DNA of 64,000 nucleotides from Semisulcospira habei. Lineage: Eukaryota; Mollusca; Gastropoda; Semisulcospiridae. The stretch lies in assembly GCA_036245525.1 (NCBI GenBank), contig BTPG01000001.1, positions 225,199,666 to 225,263,665 of the forward strand. Reading direction: 5' to 3'. The translations under genes and the position numbers were made by a program. The notes beneath the pieces were generated by a model. It was not told where the DNA came from and did no database searches. It was given only the letters and a program-made list of their open reading frames with translations. Positions 1-11,534 of the stretch are shown one piece after another (the first letter of the stretch is position 1; the number at the start of each line of letters is the position of its first letter).

Positions 1-72
1 CCGCAATTGCAATTGATCTATGTCTCTTGCAGCTGGATTGCGTTAAGGTTTTCTTGGCAGTGGACGGGTTAA
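1..72. repeat. MITE-B, right half at window edge
   Basis: The right arm of the family-B palindrome (GATCTATGTCTCTTGCAG at 15-32) is followed by the usual right flank and ends in GGGTTAA at 66-72. The left half lies outside the window. Confidence 0.7.
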
Positions 73-435
73 AATGTTTCTGGAATTCTTTGGCTTGTTC
101 GGGCCTGAACTAAAGCATGCCCGTTGAAATATGTTGGTAAGTCATAGTGGCACTGTTGCGGTGCGCTTGAACTTGTCAGCGTTCAGGTCGTACTCCTTAG
201 GTGATAGCTATCCCCGTCCCTATCGCCCATGACCCGCGTGTTAGCGCCGTCTGTCATCACTCCGGTTCCGCTGACGGTTAAACACCCTGAACTAACCAAC
301 TACCCAGCCTGTCATTTGTTTCATCCTGAGGTTACGCAGGTATTTGCCCTTCAGCGTCTTTCTAGTCTCAACTTTTGTACTGGCTTGCAAAAGGTGGGCA
401 TCAGTATTGTACTGAGGCCTTTAGGCTTTAAAAAT
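73..435. other. no recognised feature
   Basis: I see no gene, palindrome or simple repeat here. Short open frames show no recognisable protein. Confidence 0.4.
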
Positions 436-654
436 TGTTCATTCAGCCCGACGGCCGTATTTCCCAAAGTTTGGAGGCGTCATCTAATGACTATGCACCA
501 GTTGCAGGAGATGGATCTACCATGATAATTCAAGAGCAGCGCCAGATTAGCTTGGCGCCATTACTGAGGTGCCAAGCTAATCTGGCACAACCCTTGAATT
601 ATCATGATCCACCCATCTCCTGCTGTAGTGGGTCAGGCGGGCTGAATGAGTTAG
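436..654. repeat. MITE-A copy 1 (palindromic, degenerate TTAA ends)
   Basis: The outer ends are CATTCAGCCCG and GGCTGAATGAGTTA. The central palindrome at 511-617 carries GCCAGATTAGCTTGGCG and its complement, around a short spacer that replaces part of the left arm tip. This belongs to the ATTAGC subfamily. Confidence 0.8.
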
Positions 655-917
655 AGGTGCTTGGGAGCAAAGAATAAATATTGCTAGAGAAACAATTATT
701 GATTTGTTTTTCAGTTATACTGAATATATGTTAATCGTTGAACTTACCGCATAAGCTACTTCATAAAAAAGGAGTTCTATAGAGTCTTATTTGTCGTCAG
801 CGTCAGCTGGTTAATTAGAGAGAAAAACCCTGAGGCCTTTGTGGACAACGATGTCTTTTTATCCGAACTGAGTCACCTTACAACAACAAAATCGTCTTTT
901 TCATTCAATAGCTGTCA

Positions 918-943
<26 letters not shown>
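918..943. repeat. (TA)n microsatellite
   Basis: Uninterrupted TA dinucleotides. Confidence 0.95.
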
Positions 944-948
<5 letters not shown>

Positions 949-1129
949 ACCCGAGGACCTCGATGCCACCGTCCCAGCTTGCTAGGCCATGGCTAACGAA
1001 CCAAGGGTTTAAAGGGTGGGGCCAGTACTGCGCACATTGCACTCCACCAAAAAACTCCACCGCGCAGGCTTTAGGAAACGCCCACGGACTATGAATGCCT
1101 GCAGACGACGTGGGCAAGCCCTATAGAAT

Positions 1130-1775
<646 letters not shown>

Positions 1776-1897
1776 AATGTGCCTGTAGCTTGCAACAAGC
1801 AAGGTAAGAGTTTACAGCTGCGTGGGACTACGACGCGCCGTGGGGACATCACGTGTTCCCTATATAGTCTGACATGTTGATTTTCACAGATTAATGG

Positions 1898-1935
1898 TAA
1901 AAAAAAAACAACCCCAAAAAAAAAAAAAAACCCCA
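1898..1935. repeat. A-rich tract
   Basis: Interrupted poly-A at 1898-1933. It may be the tail of an unrecognised retroposed copy. Confidence 0.6.
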
Positions 1936-1968
1936 CCCATCACTACTCTCCTGTATGACGGCAAAAGG

Positions 1969-2054
1969 CAGTAAGTCCATTTTTTGTAAAAGCGAGGTTT
2001 TCATTTTAATACAATGAAAATCTTGCTTTTCACCAAAATGGACTTACTGTCTTT
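1969..2054. repeat. palindromic MITE, family G copy 1
   Basis: The left arm has AGTAAGTCCATTTTTTG, and the right arm reads back to TGGACTTACTG. The centre is TTTTCATT...AATGAAAA. A second copy lies at 40510-40604. Confidence 0.75.
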
Positions 2055-2065
2055 CTCCCCTCACA

Positions 2066-2140
2066 CGCCGCCGTGAGACGGGGTTAGTTGCCTGCTCGGC
2101 TTCAAACCCAAATAACTAACTAAAAAACTAACTAACTCCC
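2066..2140 (+). repeat. retroposon 3' tail with (CTAA)n
   Basis: Contains GCCGTGAGACGGGGTTAGTT, then TGCCTGCTCGGC and an AAACCCAAATAAC end followed by CTAA repeats. The same tail occurs at 23712-23775 (+) and, reversed, at 40805-40885. This suggests the 3' end of a dispersed SINE or LINE. Confidence 0.65.
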
Positions 2141-2394
2141 CTCACACGAAACACATCGTCTTCGACGCTTTGTTGCAACATCTTTCCAATGTGTCCTTAA
2201 TCCTTATCCCCTCACAGGATAATCCTAAAGAGCAATGGGCCTTCAGCCGATGTCAGAAAAAGTTGGCCCGATGTCGGCCAAAGAAACGTACTTGTCAGTG
2301 TTGCTATTTTTATTTGGTACTGATTTTGTTTTTGTCGAAACAGCACATGTAAAGACTATCTTGATCCATTGCTACCAATAAAACTCGGGTTGTA

Positions 2395-2455
2395 TTTTTC
2401 TCCATTTTTGAAAAAGCGAGATTTTGTATTGGTATATAATGAAAATCTCGGGTTG
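2395..2455. repeat. palindrome, family G relative
   Basis: An inverted pair CGAGATTTT...AAAATCTCG surrounds a TATTGGTATATAA centre. It resembles the inner arms of family G but its outer arms have decayed. Confidence 0.5.
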
Positions 2456-2744
2456 GTTTTTTGGGGGGTTTTTTGTCGGAAAAAATCGACACACCAAACA
2501 ACGGCAGAATTTGCAAAAATGTCTTAACTGAAAACACGGTGTAGAAAAAGCAACGACTGAACGAAGATAACAAAACACAACTGTTTATAGTCACTAGGCG
2601 GAACACAAGAGTCTCAATATTAGCATTGCAAGTCCCAATCAAGCCAAACAAGGTTCTGGTGTCTGCCTTTTCTTCTCTCGTAAGCGTCACCGTTAACTTG
2701 GGCGGACCGCCTGGGTTTGTTTCAGCGGGTACGTCGACTTTCCT

Positions 2745-2953
2745 CCCCATCCACTTTGGTGCCAGTTTCAGGCCAATTTATACATTTCAAATACAAGCGA
2801 CCAGAATTTCACAAGCTTCAATCCTTTGCTCCACGTGAATGTCATGAGCTAGTCTTGCTCTGTATTTGTCTTCATAATGAATGCGTGTTTATTAATGTGA
2901 GCGTGTGTGTTGAGTTTAGATAGCGCTGCTTTGAGCTATTTCGAGCCAATTCA

Positions 2954-3000
<47 letters not shown>
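2745..3000 (+). repeat. SINE 3' body with (TTA)n tail, 5' truncated
   Basis: The body has CAGTTTCAGGCCAATTTATA, then TTTCAAATACAAGCGA, CCACGTGAATGTCATGAG and ATAGCGCTGCTTTGAGC, and ends in TTA repeats at 2955-2998. The same order occurs in the SINE copy at 34083-34600 (minus) and in part at 46700-46960. The tRNA-like head is missing here. Confidence 0.6.
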
Positions 3001-3002
<2 letters not shown>

Positions 3003-3016
3003 TACAGTATAAATGC

Positions 3017-3401
3017 TCTTACTTACTTACTTACTTACTTACTTACGCCTGTCACCCCTACCCGGGTATAGGCCGTCGACGAGAGACCTCCAGCAACTCC
3101 TGTCATGTGCTTCTCCTTCGATTCTACTCCAGGTGGTTCCCAGTCTCTTGATGTCAGCTTGGAGGTCTCGACGCCAGGAGTTTCTCGGCCTACCTCTTTT
3201 CCTCTTTCCCTGGGGGTTCCATGACAATGCCTGCCTAGTGATACTGGAAGCTGGCTTTCTCAGGCTGTGACCGATCCATCCCCATCTTCTTCGCCCAATT
3301 TCATTCTCTGCTGTTATCTGCTCTGTTCTGTCCCAGAGTCTGACGTTGCTGATCTTCTCTGGCCAGTGGATTTTCAAAACTCTTCTAAGGCAACTGTTCA
3401 T
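3017..3401 (-). pseudogene. RTE-like LINE, C-terminal end of ORF2
   Basis: On the minus strand this reads as the C-terminus of a non-LTR retrotransposon polyprotein. It contains RRWGWIGHSLRKP, GKRKRGRPRNSWRRDL and a final WRSLVDGLYPGRGDRRK before the stop. The pattern GKRKRGRP..WRR is the usual tail of RTE-type reverse transcriptases, downstream of the catalytic palm. A (GTAA)n run at 3017-3047 follows the stop directly, as expected for RTE elements, which have almost no 3' UTR. The coding part continues upstream at 3795-4330 after a 377-bp insertion. This is a fossil copy and not expressed as a working protein. Confidence 0.8.
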
Positions 3402-3404
3402 GAA

Positions 3405-3781
3405 TGATTGTACATTGCTTAACGTCCCGACAGCAACAAGGCTTTCTCAGGACGTGCCTGCACTGCTTGTGAAAAAAAAATAAACAGAACATTGAATGTA
3501 TGTCGCCATCCGGTCAAATACGTTAAATAAACCTAACACATGGGGCCTAAATAAAGCTAAGACCATTTAGCAACACACATCCAATATCAAGAGCTACAGG
3601 CAGTGCAGACAGTAGGGAGAGTTTTAAAAAGGCAAATACAGGTGAATGGACAAAGGGTAGACAGAAACACATGCCCCAGAATAGAGAGAAAAACTCACCC
3701 TGTGGGGCTGACCAGGGTGACCCTGGGAACTAAAAAGTACCTAACCCCACCCAGGTCCCCCAGGGCAGACCCGGGTGGGGG
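3405..3781 (-). mobile_element. SINE-like element, full length, in a 13-bp target duplication
   Basis: The insertion is bounded by AACTGTTCATGAA at 3392-3404 and again at 3782-3794, inside the RTE-like LINE. Read on the minus strand it begins CCCCCACCCGGGTCTGCCC and ends at GGGACGTTAAGCAATGTACA followed by an ATCA-type tail. The same two ends are found in the opposite orientation at 60693-61098, so both copies are full length. I cannot see convincing A and B boxes of a tRNA promoter, so the element may be a 7SL/5S-independent SINE or a short LINE derivative. Its reverse transcriptase partner is not identified. Confidence 0.8.
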
Positions 3782-3794
3782 AACTGTTCATGAA

Positions 3795-4330
3795 GGTCTG
3801 TACTCTGTTGACTGTGGTTTTTGTCAATCTCCAAGTCTCTGCTCCATATAGGAGAACTGCTTTTACATTGGAGTTGAAAATCCGGACTTTGGTGTGTTGT
3901 GACAGCTCTCTCAGCTCTCTGGAACTCCACACTTTTTTTTTTTAACTGGAGAAAGGCTGCTCTGGCTTTACCGATTCGTGCTCTGACATCTGCATCAGTG
4001 CCGCCTTTTTTTGTCTACGATGCTCCCAAGATAGGTGAAGGACTCCACCTCCTCCAACGGGGTGCCAGCAAGCAAGATTGGTTCTTCCCTGGTTGTGTTC
4101 AGCCTCATTGTCTTTGTTTTCTGTTTGTGAATGGTGAGGCCCACTTGGGACGAGATGTCAGCAAGCCTCGTGGTCTTGTCCTGCATTTGTTGATGAGTGT
4201 GGGACAGTAATGCCAAGTCGTCTGCAAAATCGAGGTCGTCAAGCTGTGTCCACAGTGTCCACTGTATTCCACTTCGTCTGTGCCCTGTGGTCATCTTCAT
4301 GACCCAGTCTATGGCCAGTAGGAAGAGGAA
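3795..4330 (-). pseudogene. RTE-like LINE, reverse transcriptase palm fragment
   Basis: On the minus strand, LDDLDFADDLALLSHT holds the F-A-D-D catalytic motif of reverse transcriptase. It is followed by the usual GLTIHKQKTKTM and FTYLGSIVDKK blocks. Downstream the frame shifts more than once (VLLYGAETW is in another frame) before the SINE-like insertion at 3781. The 5' part of the LINE is absent above about 4330, which is typical 5' truncation. It is the same copy as 3017-3401. Confidence 0.8.
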
Positions 4331-4407
4331 TATAAATGCTCACAAAAATCTTAATAATTATGTATCTGCCCTACCCCCCTTGCTTACTAGAGCGCACAAG
4401 GACCATC

Positions 4408-4472
4408 GCAAGAGGCATAGAGCCTCATGAGCCCCCGCGACTGCGTGGGCTCATGAGGATCTATGCCTCTTG
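4408..4472. repeat. MITE-B central palindrome
   Basis: GCAAGAGGCATAGAGCCTC is paired with its complement around GCGACTGCG. Outer flanks are decayed. Confidence 0.8.
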
Positions 4473-4567
4473 TCTGACCTACTTCCACATGTCAAGCTGA
4501 TCTCAGAACAACAACTGGAACGTATAGCGTGTCTAGGATCAGGGCTCCATCATGTTTCCGTACAGAT

Positions 4568-4862
4568 CTACGCTTAGCAAACGTAGAATGATTCTTTGGG
4601 ATTTTGACCTATGTATGGCGACCCGGAAGTCAAAGTAAAAGTTTTCTTTTTCAGACGTTACAGTGAATAGAGTTATTCAGACTAAATGTGTGTACTAAGG
4701 GCTCTCTTTGTTTCACTTTATGTTTAATTGTTCATGTGTTATTATTTTTTATACACATTTTTAAGGTGTTAAAAAAAGTTTTAATATTTTTATATAGCAG
4801 CACAAAATTTTCTGCGTCTGGCATTGTTTTTTGCCCCTGCACTACCTATGGCCTAGTAACCT
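4568..4862 (+). repeat. dispersed repeat R1, copy 1
   Basis: Shares an ordered set of blocks with 44354-44576: TACGCTTAGC, GACCTATG, GTTATTCAGA, GGGCTn3TTTGTTTC, AGCAGCA.AA..TTTTCT and CCCTGCACTAC. Divergence is high and no protein is recognised. Both copies sit 100-160 bases downstream of a MITE-B palindrome. Confidence 0.6.
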
Positions 4863-4869
4863 GCGCGTA

Positions 4870-5322
<453 letters not shown>

Positions 5323-5423
5323 GAACAGGTTAATTTTGGACCCCAAACCCGACCGACCGACTTTCGAATCCCGCACTTTTACGCACGTGATGGAATGGGC
5401 TGTTTACACGGCAAAATGGGCAG

Positions 5424-5639
5424 TTAACACCATTCCCTGCCAACGGAAGTACATTTTGTTTCTGAAATCTGCGTTGGCTGATCGACCAAAAGCCACGACT
5501 GTCCAAATAACATGGACACAAACTGGTCTCAGCAAGAGGCATAGATCCTCATGAGCCCCCGCGACAGCGGGGGCTCATGAGGATCTATGCCTCTTGCAGT
5601 TGGATCGCGTTTACTTTATCTCGGCAGAAAAGGGGTTAA
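5424..5639. repeat. MITE-B, complete (216 bp, TTAA ends)
   Basis: TTAA at 5424-5427 and 5636-5639. The central palindrome at 5532-5598 is nearly perfect, with core CCTCATGAGCCCCCGC. Confidence 0.9.
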
Positions 5640-5824
5640 AGCGATCTGCTCCATGGCGGGCTTTGATTGCTAGAATTTGCCGATACAACGGGTTATCAAT
5701 GTTGTCTTGTCTCAACTAAGACTATTCCACCCTTCTTTTCACAATCCAAAATGCGAGTAGGCACACGTCCCAGAGGTTTCCCATTGCCTTTTGCGCGTAG
5801 CGGAAGGAACTCCCCTGTGTACAA

Positions 5825-6435
5825 AATAATAATAATAATTACGGTATTTATAATGCGCTTATCTTATAGTAATTATAACTCTAAGCGCGCACTCATAATT
5901 CGCACACGCATGCGCACGCTTTAGACAATGACTCACGTAACACAAATAGTGAAAATACATTACGACGGTCGAACTGGGGTGGGGAGTGTGATGATATAGT
6001 GCTATAACTGTTGAAAGAGGTGAGTTTTGAGGGCGGACTGAAAGGAGGAGAGCGAGTGTTTCTGACGGAGAGAGAGTGGGAGAGTGTTCCAGGTAGATGG
6101 ACCGTATACTGAGAAGGAACAAGGGCCGAAAGTGCTGAGTTTGGTGCGGGGGATGAGGAGGCGGAGAGGGTCGGAGGCGGAGCGGAGGGAGCGGGGAAGA
6201 GTGTAGGGGTGAAGTAAGTTGGAGAGATAGGCAGAAGCGCAGTTGTTCAGGGATTTGTAGCAGAGAGACAGAATCTTGTATTGGATGCGTTGGGGGATGG
6301 GGAGCCAGTGAAGGAGCTTGAGCAGGGGAGTGATGTGGTCAGATTTTTTCTTTCTGAGGACGAGGCGGGCAGCATTGTTCTGGACGCGCTGGAGAGTGAG
6401 AGTGGTGTACAGAAGAGAAGAAGGGCAGAAAGGTC
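5825..6435 (-). pseudogene. CR1/L2-like LINE, C-terminal reverse transcriptase end and 3' tail
   Basis: The minus strand reads LQRVQNNAARLVLRKKK, then HWLPIPQRIQYKIL, YGPSTWNTLPLSLR and a final LKTHLFQQL stop near 6002. These blocks are the conserved C-terminus of CR1/L2/Jockey-group LINE polyproteins, after the palm domain. The 3' UTR ends in (TTA)n at 5828-5840 and contains an ATTTATAATGCGC...GCGCGC stem like that in other TAA-tailed repeats of this window. Everything upstream of about 6435 is missing (5' truncation), so the copy cannot encode a full enzyme. Confidence 0.85.
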
Positions 6436-6539
6436 TTTCATTTTTAAAAGACATTTGAACTCCGTAATTGAAGTTAGCCGTTTTGTCCAAATATCCTTAG
6501 ACATAACAGGAACATCTATAAAGGAGGCATTGCGAACCG

Positions 6540-6619
6540 TTAACTTATTGGAGACGTGCCGTATACGGAAACGGGCTATTCGCCGCGCTTCCGTATACGG
6601 CACGTCTCCAATGAGTTAA
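6540..6619. repeat. MITE-C, 80 bp palindrome
   Basis: TTAA at 6540 and 6616. The arms GGAGACGTGCCGTATACGGA and complement are nearly perfect. Confidence 0.93.
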
Positions 6620-6749
6620 CGCGTCTAAGGCCTGGAGCAAGTCGCGTTGACCCCGTCATTGCAGTCGTCTGGATAAGCTGTTGCTGAAACCATCACCGAA
6701 CTCGTAGACGATTAGCCTCCTCTGCCTGAGGAATGCGGGTGTTGAAATG

Positions 6750-6821
6750 CCGGGGCTCGAGAGGATCTATGCCTCTTGCACTTGGAGGCAAATCGCTGTG
6801 CTCCGGCAGTGAAAGGGTTAA
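6750..6821. repeat. MITE-B right half
   Basis: AGGATCTATGCCTCTTGCA plus the right flank and GAAAGGGTTAA at the end. The left half is missing. Confidence 0.7.
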
Positions 6822-6837
6822 CGATGCAAGCTCACAT

Positions 6838-6947
6838 CCCAGTAAGCACAGGTTTTCGGGCCCACGACGGCCACAGTGGGCCCACGCAAGGCTGTGCGCG
6901 GGCCCACCGGGGCTCTCCTAGGGCCCGAAGATGTCTTGCTACTGGGG
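6838..6947. repeat. palindromic MITE, family E (CCCAGTAAGCA ends)
   Basis: Begins CCCAGTAAGCA and ends TCTTGCTACTGGGG. Inner inverted blocks GGGCCCAC and TCGGGCCC are GC rich. Confidence 0.7.
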
Positions 6948-7204
6948 ATAGCCATTAAGCGTGTTGCACGTCTAAACTGTCACATTCGCAGCATTGTCCT
7001 GTAAAGCAAGGACCAGATGGAAGACGTAGCACAGCGTGGCGTCGAAATAAATTATCCTGTTAAAAATAACGTTCATTTTTTTTTCCTAGAATATCTTATT
7101 TATTTTCTGTTAAGCATCTTAGAAAATACCCGGCACGCATGCAGGAACGCTAGAATGCAAGCATGCACGGCGCACTTATGCATGCTTTCATATATGTACG
7201 AATG

Positions 7205-7408
<204 letters not shown>

Positions 7409-7412
7409 GCAG

Positions 7413-7480
7413 GTTTGTAAAATGGCTGTGTCAATGACGATGTCAATGCCTTAACCGTTGTAAAATAAAGTTTCATTGAT
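7413..7480 (+). repeat. LINE 3' tail fragment
   Basis: TTGTAAAATAAAGTTTCATT resembles the 3' end of the LINE copy at 12318-12366 (TTGTAAAATAAAAAATGATT). It is interrupted by TC repeats on both sides. Confidence 0.4.
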
Positions 7481-7492
7481 TCTCTCTCTTTC

Positions 7493-7591
<99 letters not shown>

Positions 7592-7741
7592 CACACACAC
7601 ACACACACACGCACACACACACACACACTCTCTCTTTCGTTCTCTCTCTCACGCACACGCACGCACGCACGCAGGCACGTACGCAAGCACGCACGCACGC
7701 GCGCACACGCACGCACGCACACACACACACACGCACGCACG

Positions 7742-7772
<31 letters not shown>
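7481..7772. repeat. compound (TC)n / (CA)n / (CACG)n microsatellite
   Basis: TC run 7481-7583, CA run 7593-7627, then CACG/CGCA repeats to 7772. Open frames on either strand are artefacts. Confidence 0.95.
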
Positions 7773-7933
7773 TGGCGTTTCATTACAGTCCTGCACGACA
7801 CGTGCTCATCCACATTTTGAGATGACACCGCCGATCCAGCTTTGCCTATTGTTCTGATGGGAAAGTGTTCTGATGCAGAACACGCAAATTGAAAGTGGCA
7901 TGTTTTTGATCCAACTCGTACTGCTCTCTCTTT

Positions 7934-8024
7934 TCAACTCTTCGGATGTCGGTAGCACTTGTTGTCGCGATGATTCGTGCAGAATCTTCGCGACAAAAAA
8001 CGCTACCGACGGTCGAAGGGTTAA
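7934..8024. repeat. MITE-D copy (91 bp)
   Basis: Left end TCAACTCTTCGGATGTCGGT, right end ACCGACGGTCGAAGGGTTAA. The centre is TCGCGATGATTCGTGCAGAA. Its right TTAA begins a new TTAACCCTTTGACTCCC end that has no visible partner. Confidence 0.85.
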
Positions 8025-8248
8025 CCCTTTGACTCCCAGAACTAAATGGCTTCCGTTTCATCGATTCGTTTATTCATTGGCTGACTGATTGTCGAGCTGT
8101 CTGATTGTCGACTCTTTACAAGTGAGGCGTTGTCATATCGAGACATCTCTCTTCTCTAGGAAACTCAGTCTCATGCCTACAGTGGCAACTACTAGGGGTT
8201 TAGTCCATCCCGTAAAACAACTCCACCTTTTAAGACTAAGTCAAGATA

Positions 8249-8460
8249 TTGATCGACTATGATATTTCAAGGGTGTTGCCAGAATAGCTTTGCGCCGACA
8301 GGCGCCAAGGTATTCTGGCACCACCCTTGAAATATCATGGTCGATCAATATCTTGACTCGCTAAGCTATTCTGGCACCACCCTTGAAATATCATGGTCAA
8401 TCAATATCTTTGCTCTCCAAGCTATTCTGGCACCACCCTTGAAATATCATGGTCGATCTT
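8249..8460. repeat. MITE-A central palindrome with 56-bp right-arm triplication
   Basis: The palindrome occupies 8249-8347. The right arm (AAGSTATTCTGGCACCACCC) then recurs at 8307, 8363 and 8419, exactly 56 bases apart. Confidence 0.85.
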
Positions 8461-8479
8461 TCATCTGAACTGCAAATGT

Positions 8480-9050
8480 AATCGTGAATTTTATTTATTT
8501 ATTTATTATTATTGTTTTTTTTATAATTCGACTTTTAAAGGCTCACTACCGCCGTAAAAGTTCAAAGATACACTTTTGTAACAGATGGTTACGAAGCGCT
8601 ACACACAGGTCTAGTTGTGGTTCATTTAGACACAGGACAATCCAGTTCAACACACGTCGTCTTTATATCAAGTAACCTGACAATAACTCCACACCGTTCT
8701 ATAAATACAACGCTATCAGTACGAGAAACAGCTAAAAATAGATTGACACACTAACTGCACCGCAGAATAAATAAGTGCGTGTGCTTTTTCTGCGTGTCCC
8801 AAACGCTGTTAAAGTTCATTACGTGTGTCGACAAGGCATAATAAACACAAAAATGGTGCTGAAATGTGTCTTCAAATTTACGGGTAATGGTACTTTAAGG
8901 ACTCGTCGGTGATCGTGAAAAGTCCCTCAGTTTTTAGTTTGTTTCCGGACTGCGGGCGGCACTGTCGGCACTGTGAAACCAGGGGACGTGAACGGAATCG
9001 ATTATAGTCTATCAGACAAGCAAATAAGACTATGACCGAGCTACTGTGAA
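8480..9050. other. no recognised feature
   Basis: AT-rich sequence with an ATTT/ATT run near 8488-8530. Open frames up to 68 codons show nothing recognisable. Confidence 0.4.
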
Positions 9051-9056
9051 ATAGAA

Positions 9057-9286
9057 TTAACCCCGTCACCGCCAGTGGACGCATATTTTGTTTCTGAAAT
9101 TTTTTGTTGATTAATTAAATTCAGCGGCGAAAAGTCACACCGCTCAAAAATTATCCTGGATACAAATTGGTCTCAGCAAGAGAATAGATCCTCATGAGCC
9201 CCCGCATCTGCGGAGGCTCATGAGGATCTATGTCTCTTGCAGTTGGATCGTGGTGACTTTTTCTCGGCAGAAAAGAGATCAGTTAA
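9057..9286. repeat. MITE-B, complete (230 bp)
   Basis: TTAACCCCGTCACCGCC at the left, AGTTAA at the right, central palindrome 9176-9240. Confidence 0.88.
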
Positions 9287-9608
9287 CCCTCTTGTGGTTG
9301 GAGATAACGGTACTCTGGAGAAAGAAGTAACATTTTGTATTCCACTTGTGGCAATATGTGCTAAGGAAATTTGATGTGAAATTGCTGACGAAGCGGAATG
9401 TTGGACTATTGATCGTATTAGTAAGTTATTGGCTCCAGAATTCTCTGTCTGCTCTAATGAGAATAAACCAACGAAGAACGAAACACGCCTAGGAAAGGGA
9501 GTTACAACACAATTTATTTTTCTTCAAAATAGACAAACAAGTATACAATTCGTTGCCTATCTTGTCAATGTAATGAAGCTGTAAGTGGCAGCTGAATGAT
9601 GTCACATA
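9287..9608. other. no recognised feature
   Basis: No gene or repeat recognised. Confidence 0.4.
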
Positions 9609-9822
9609 TTAATCCCTTCCCTGCGCAGAAAAGATGAACGCGATCTAATTGCAAGAGGCATAGATCTTCATGAGCCCCAGCCACGGCGGGGGCTCATGAG
9701 GATCTATGCCTCTTGCTGAGATCGCTTCGTGTCCACGTTGTTTGGCCCGTTGCAGCTCTTGGTCGAACGGTGAACACAGACTTCAACAACAAAATATGCA
9801 TCCGTTGGTAGTCAAGGAGTAA
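9609..9822. repeat. MITE-B, complete, degenerate right end
   Basis: TTAATCCCTTCCCTGCGCAG at the left, central palindrome 9651-9715. The right end GTCAAGGAGTAATA is decayed. Confidence 0.85.
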
Positions 9823-10006
9823 TAAGCTGTGCAGTAAATGTCTTTCTAAGCGTGTTTCTTCCTTCGCTGGGTTGTTCTCAGCATTTTAAGCACTTGGCAA
9901 TCACTTTTTTGGGGTCTGAATTCCGTATATATAATTATGCTCTGTTTTGCTAAATGCCACGATGTTGTGGAGTATGCATCCAGCTTAGTGTCTACGTTAG
10001 ATTTAT

Positions 10007-10098
10007 CTAACCCTTTGGGTGTCGGTAGCGGTTTTAGTCGCGATGATTCCTGCAGGAATCATCGCGACTAAAACCGCTACCGACACCCAAAGGGTTAA
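10007..10098. repeat. MITE-D copy (92 bp, nearly perfect palindrome)
   Basis: CTAACCCTTTGGGTGTCGGT pairs over its whole length with the right arm ending CCCAAAGGGTTAA. It is the youngest-looking member of family D. Confidence 0.93.
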
Positions 10099-10319
10099 AG
10101 AGTTATGGCGAGTTACAATTATCGTTTGAGCCTAAACCAGTTTCTTTCCGACGAATTTTCACACATATATTCACACACGGCCTTTCTGAGATCTGTGAGA
10201 CAGTGAGATCTGTCTGTCATCGGACAGATTACAGCTAACAACAGCACTAAGTTCCGCGGGGGAAAAAGACAACAACCAAAAAAACAACAACAAACAAACA
10301 AAAGCACACCAAAAGCTAG

Positions 10320-10520
10320 CGTATTTTGACCATAATAATAATAAGGAAGATTTTACCATAATAATAATAAGGAAGACCATCTTCTTGCCCATTTTTATTT
10401 TTTTATTTACTTATTATTTATATACTAGTTATTTATTATTTATATTCTTGTTATTTATTATTTACATATTTTATCATTTATTCATTTATTTATTTATTTT
10501 TTGTTAGACCTACCATTCAG
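10320..10520. repeat. (ATA)n and (ATTT)n AT-rich simple repeat
   Basis: A 35-bp direct repeat with TTTTRACCATAATAATAATA occurs at 10322-10390. It is followed by TATTTATTATTTA-type degenerate repeats. Confidence 0.7.
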
Positions 10521-10811
10521 CTATCATGACTAATTCGTGTCTTGTGCCCTGTTCGTAGCTGTGAATAAAAATGTACATTTATTTTTCATACCAAATGGAC
10601 TTGTCAGTCTCAAGGCTACTCACGTGCCGTTTGACAGCATTTCTTAATTCTACTTTGGCATCACGTGTGAGTGGAATATAAAAGATGCACAATTATTTAA
10701 CCATTTCAGTTACGAGAAAAAGTGAACAAGACCCAACTGCAAGAGGCACAGATCCTCGTGAGCCCCCGCCACAGCGGGGGTTCATGAGGATTCATGACTC
10801 TTGATGAGATT

Positions 10812-10922
10812 TTTTATTCATGAGACCAATTTTTATTTATGTTTCTGAGGCCATTTTTGTTTCATGTTTCTGAGACCTTTTTTTTCCATGTTTCTGAGAA
10901 GAATTGTTTTTCATGTTTCTTG
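10812..10922 (+). repeat. 24-27 bp minisatellite, four units
   Basis: The phrase CATGTTTCTGAGA, preceded by a T-run, recurs four times with small changes. The unit matches the normal MITE-B right flank (ATGTTTCTGAGAC), so it arose by local amplification of MITE sequence. Confidence 0.75.
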
Positions 10923-11035
10923 GACGGATATGCCTGAACGAACAAAGATTTGAGAACCAAAAACTTGCAGTAATGTGGTTAATATTCAAAGTTGTCCCCC
11001 TTGTGAATCTTGTTAAGTCCAGCTCCTCCTCCGCT

Positions 11036-11131
11036 CCCCCCCCCCCCCCTGCAGCCCCCCCCCCTCTTCCCCGCTGCCCGCGCAGTTGCGGGAGTGGGTG
11101 GGCGGGAGTGGGGGGGGGGGGTAGGGGGGGG
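11036..11131. repeat. poly-C / poly-G block
   Basis: C-runs up to 11 followed by G-runs up to 12. It can form G-quadruplexes on both strands. Confidence 0.9.
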
Positions 11132-11248
11132 AGACAGAATCCACTTTGTATCTACATTTCTTCGACGACTGGTTGGTTGATCTTTCACGCTGAATATAAT
11201 TAACAAAGATTAGTAAACGCAATCTTCAGTCCGCTGGCATTGAAGGGA

Positions 11249-11305
11249 TTAACCCCTTGACTGCTGATGACGATACAGCTACGTCAGTAGCAATCAAGGG
11301 GTTAA
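11249..11305. repeat. 57-bp TTAA palindrome, D-like
   Basis: TTAACCCCTTGACTGCTGA pairs with CAATCAAGGGGTTAA. It shares its left TTAA with the MITE-B on its left. Confidence 0.85.
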
Positions 11306-11534
11306 ATTTTACTTTAACGTTAATAGGAAATTAAAAACTTAAATGGCAATGCCATATTAATAACATATGTAAGACAATATAAAGAAACTGTTTATTTTAT
11401 CCAAGTTAAAACATAGTATAGCTGATGTGAAACACGAAAACTGTTCTTCAACACCCACATCAGGTCACATAATGCTTCTACGGTGTAGGATGGCTGAACT
11501 CTCTTTATAGTCGTAGAGCCGCGAAGACCCTAAC

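Larger units (their letters stand above)
10697..11252. repeat. MITE-B with expanded right flank
   Basis: TTAACCATTTCAGTTACGAG at the left and the central palindrome at 10739-10803 are standard. The right flank contains a four-unit minisatellite at 10812-10922 and a C/G homopolymer block at 11036-11131. It then ends GCATTGAAGGGATTAA at 11252, in place of the usual 100-base flank. Confidence 0.7.
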
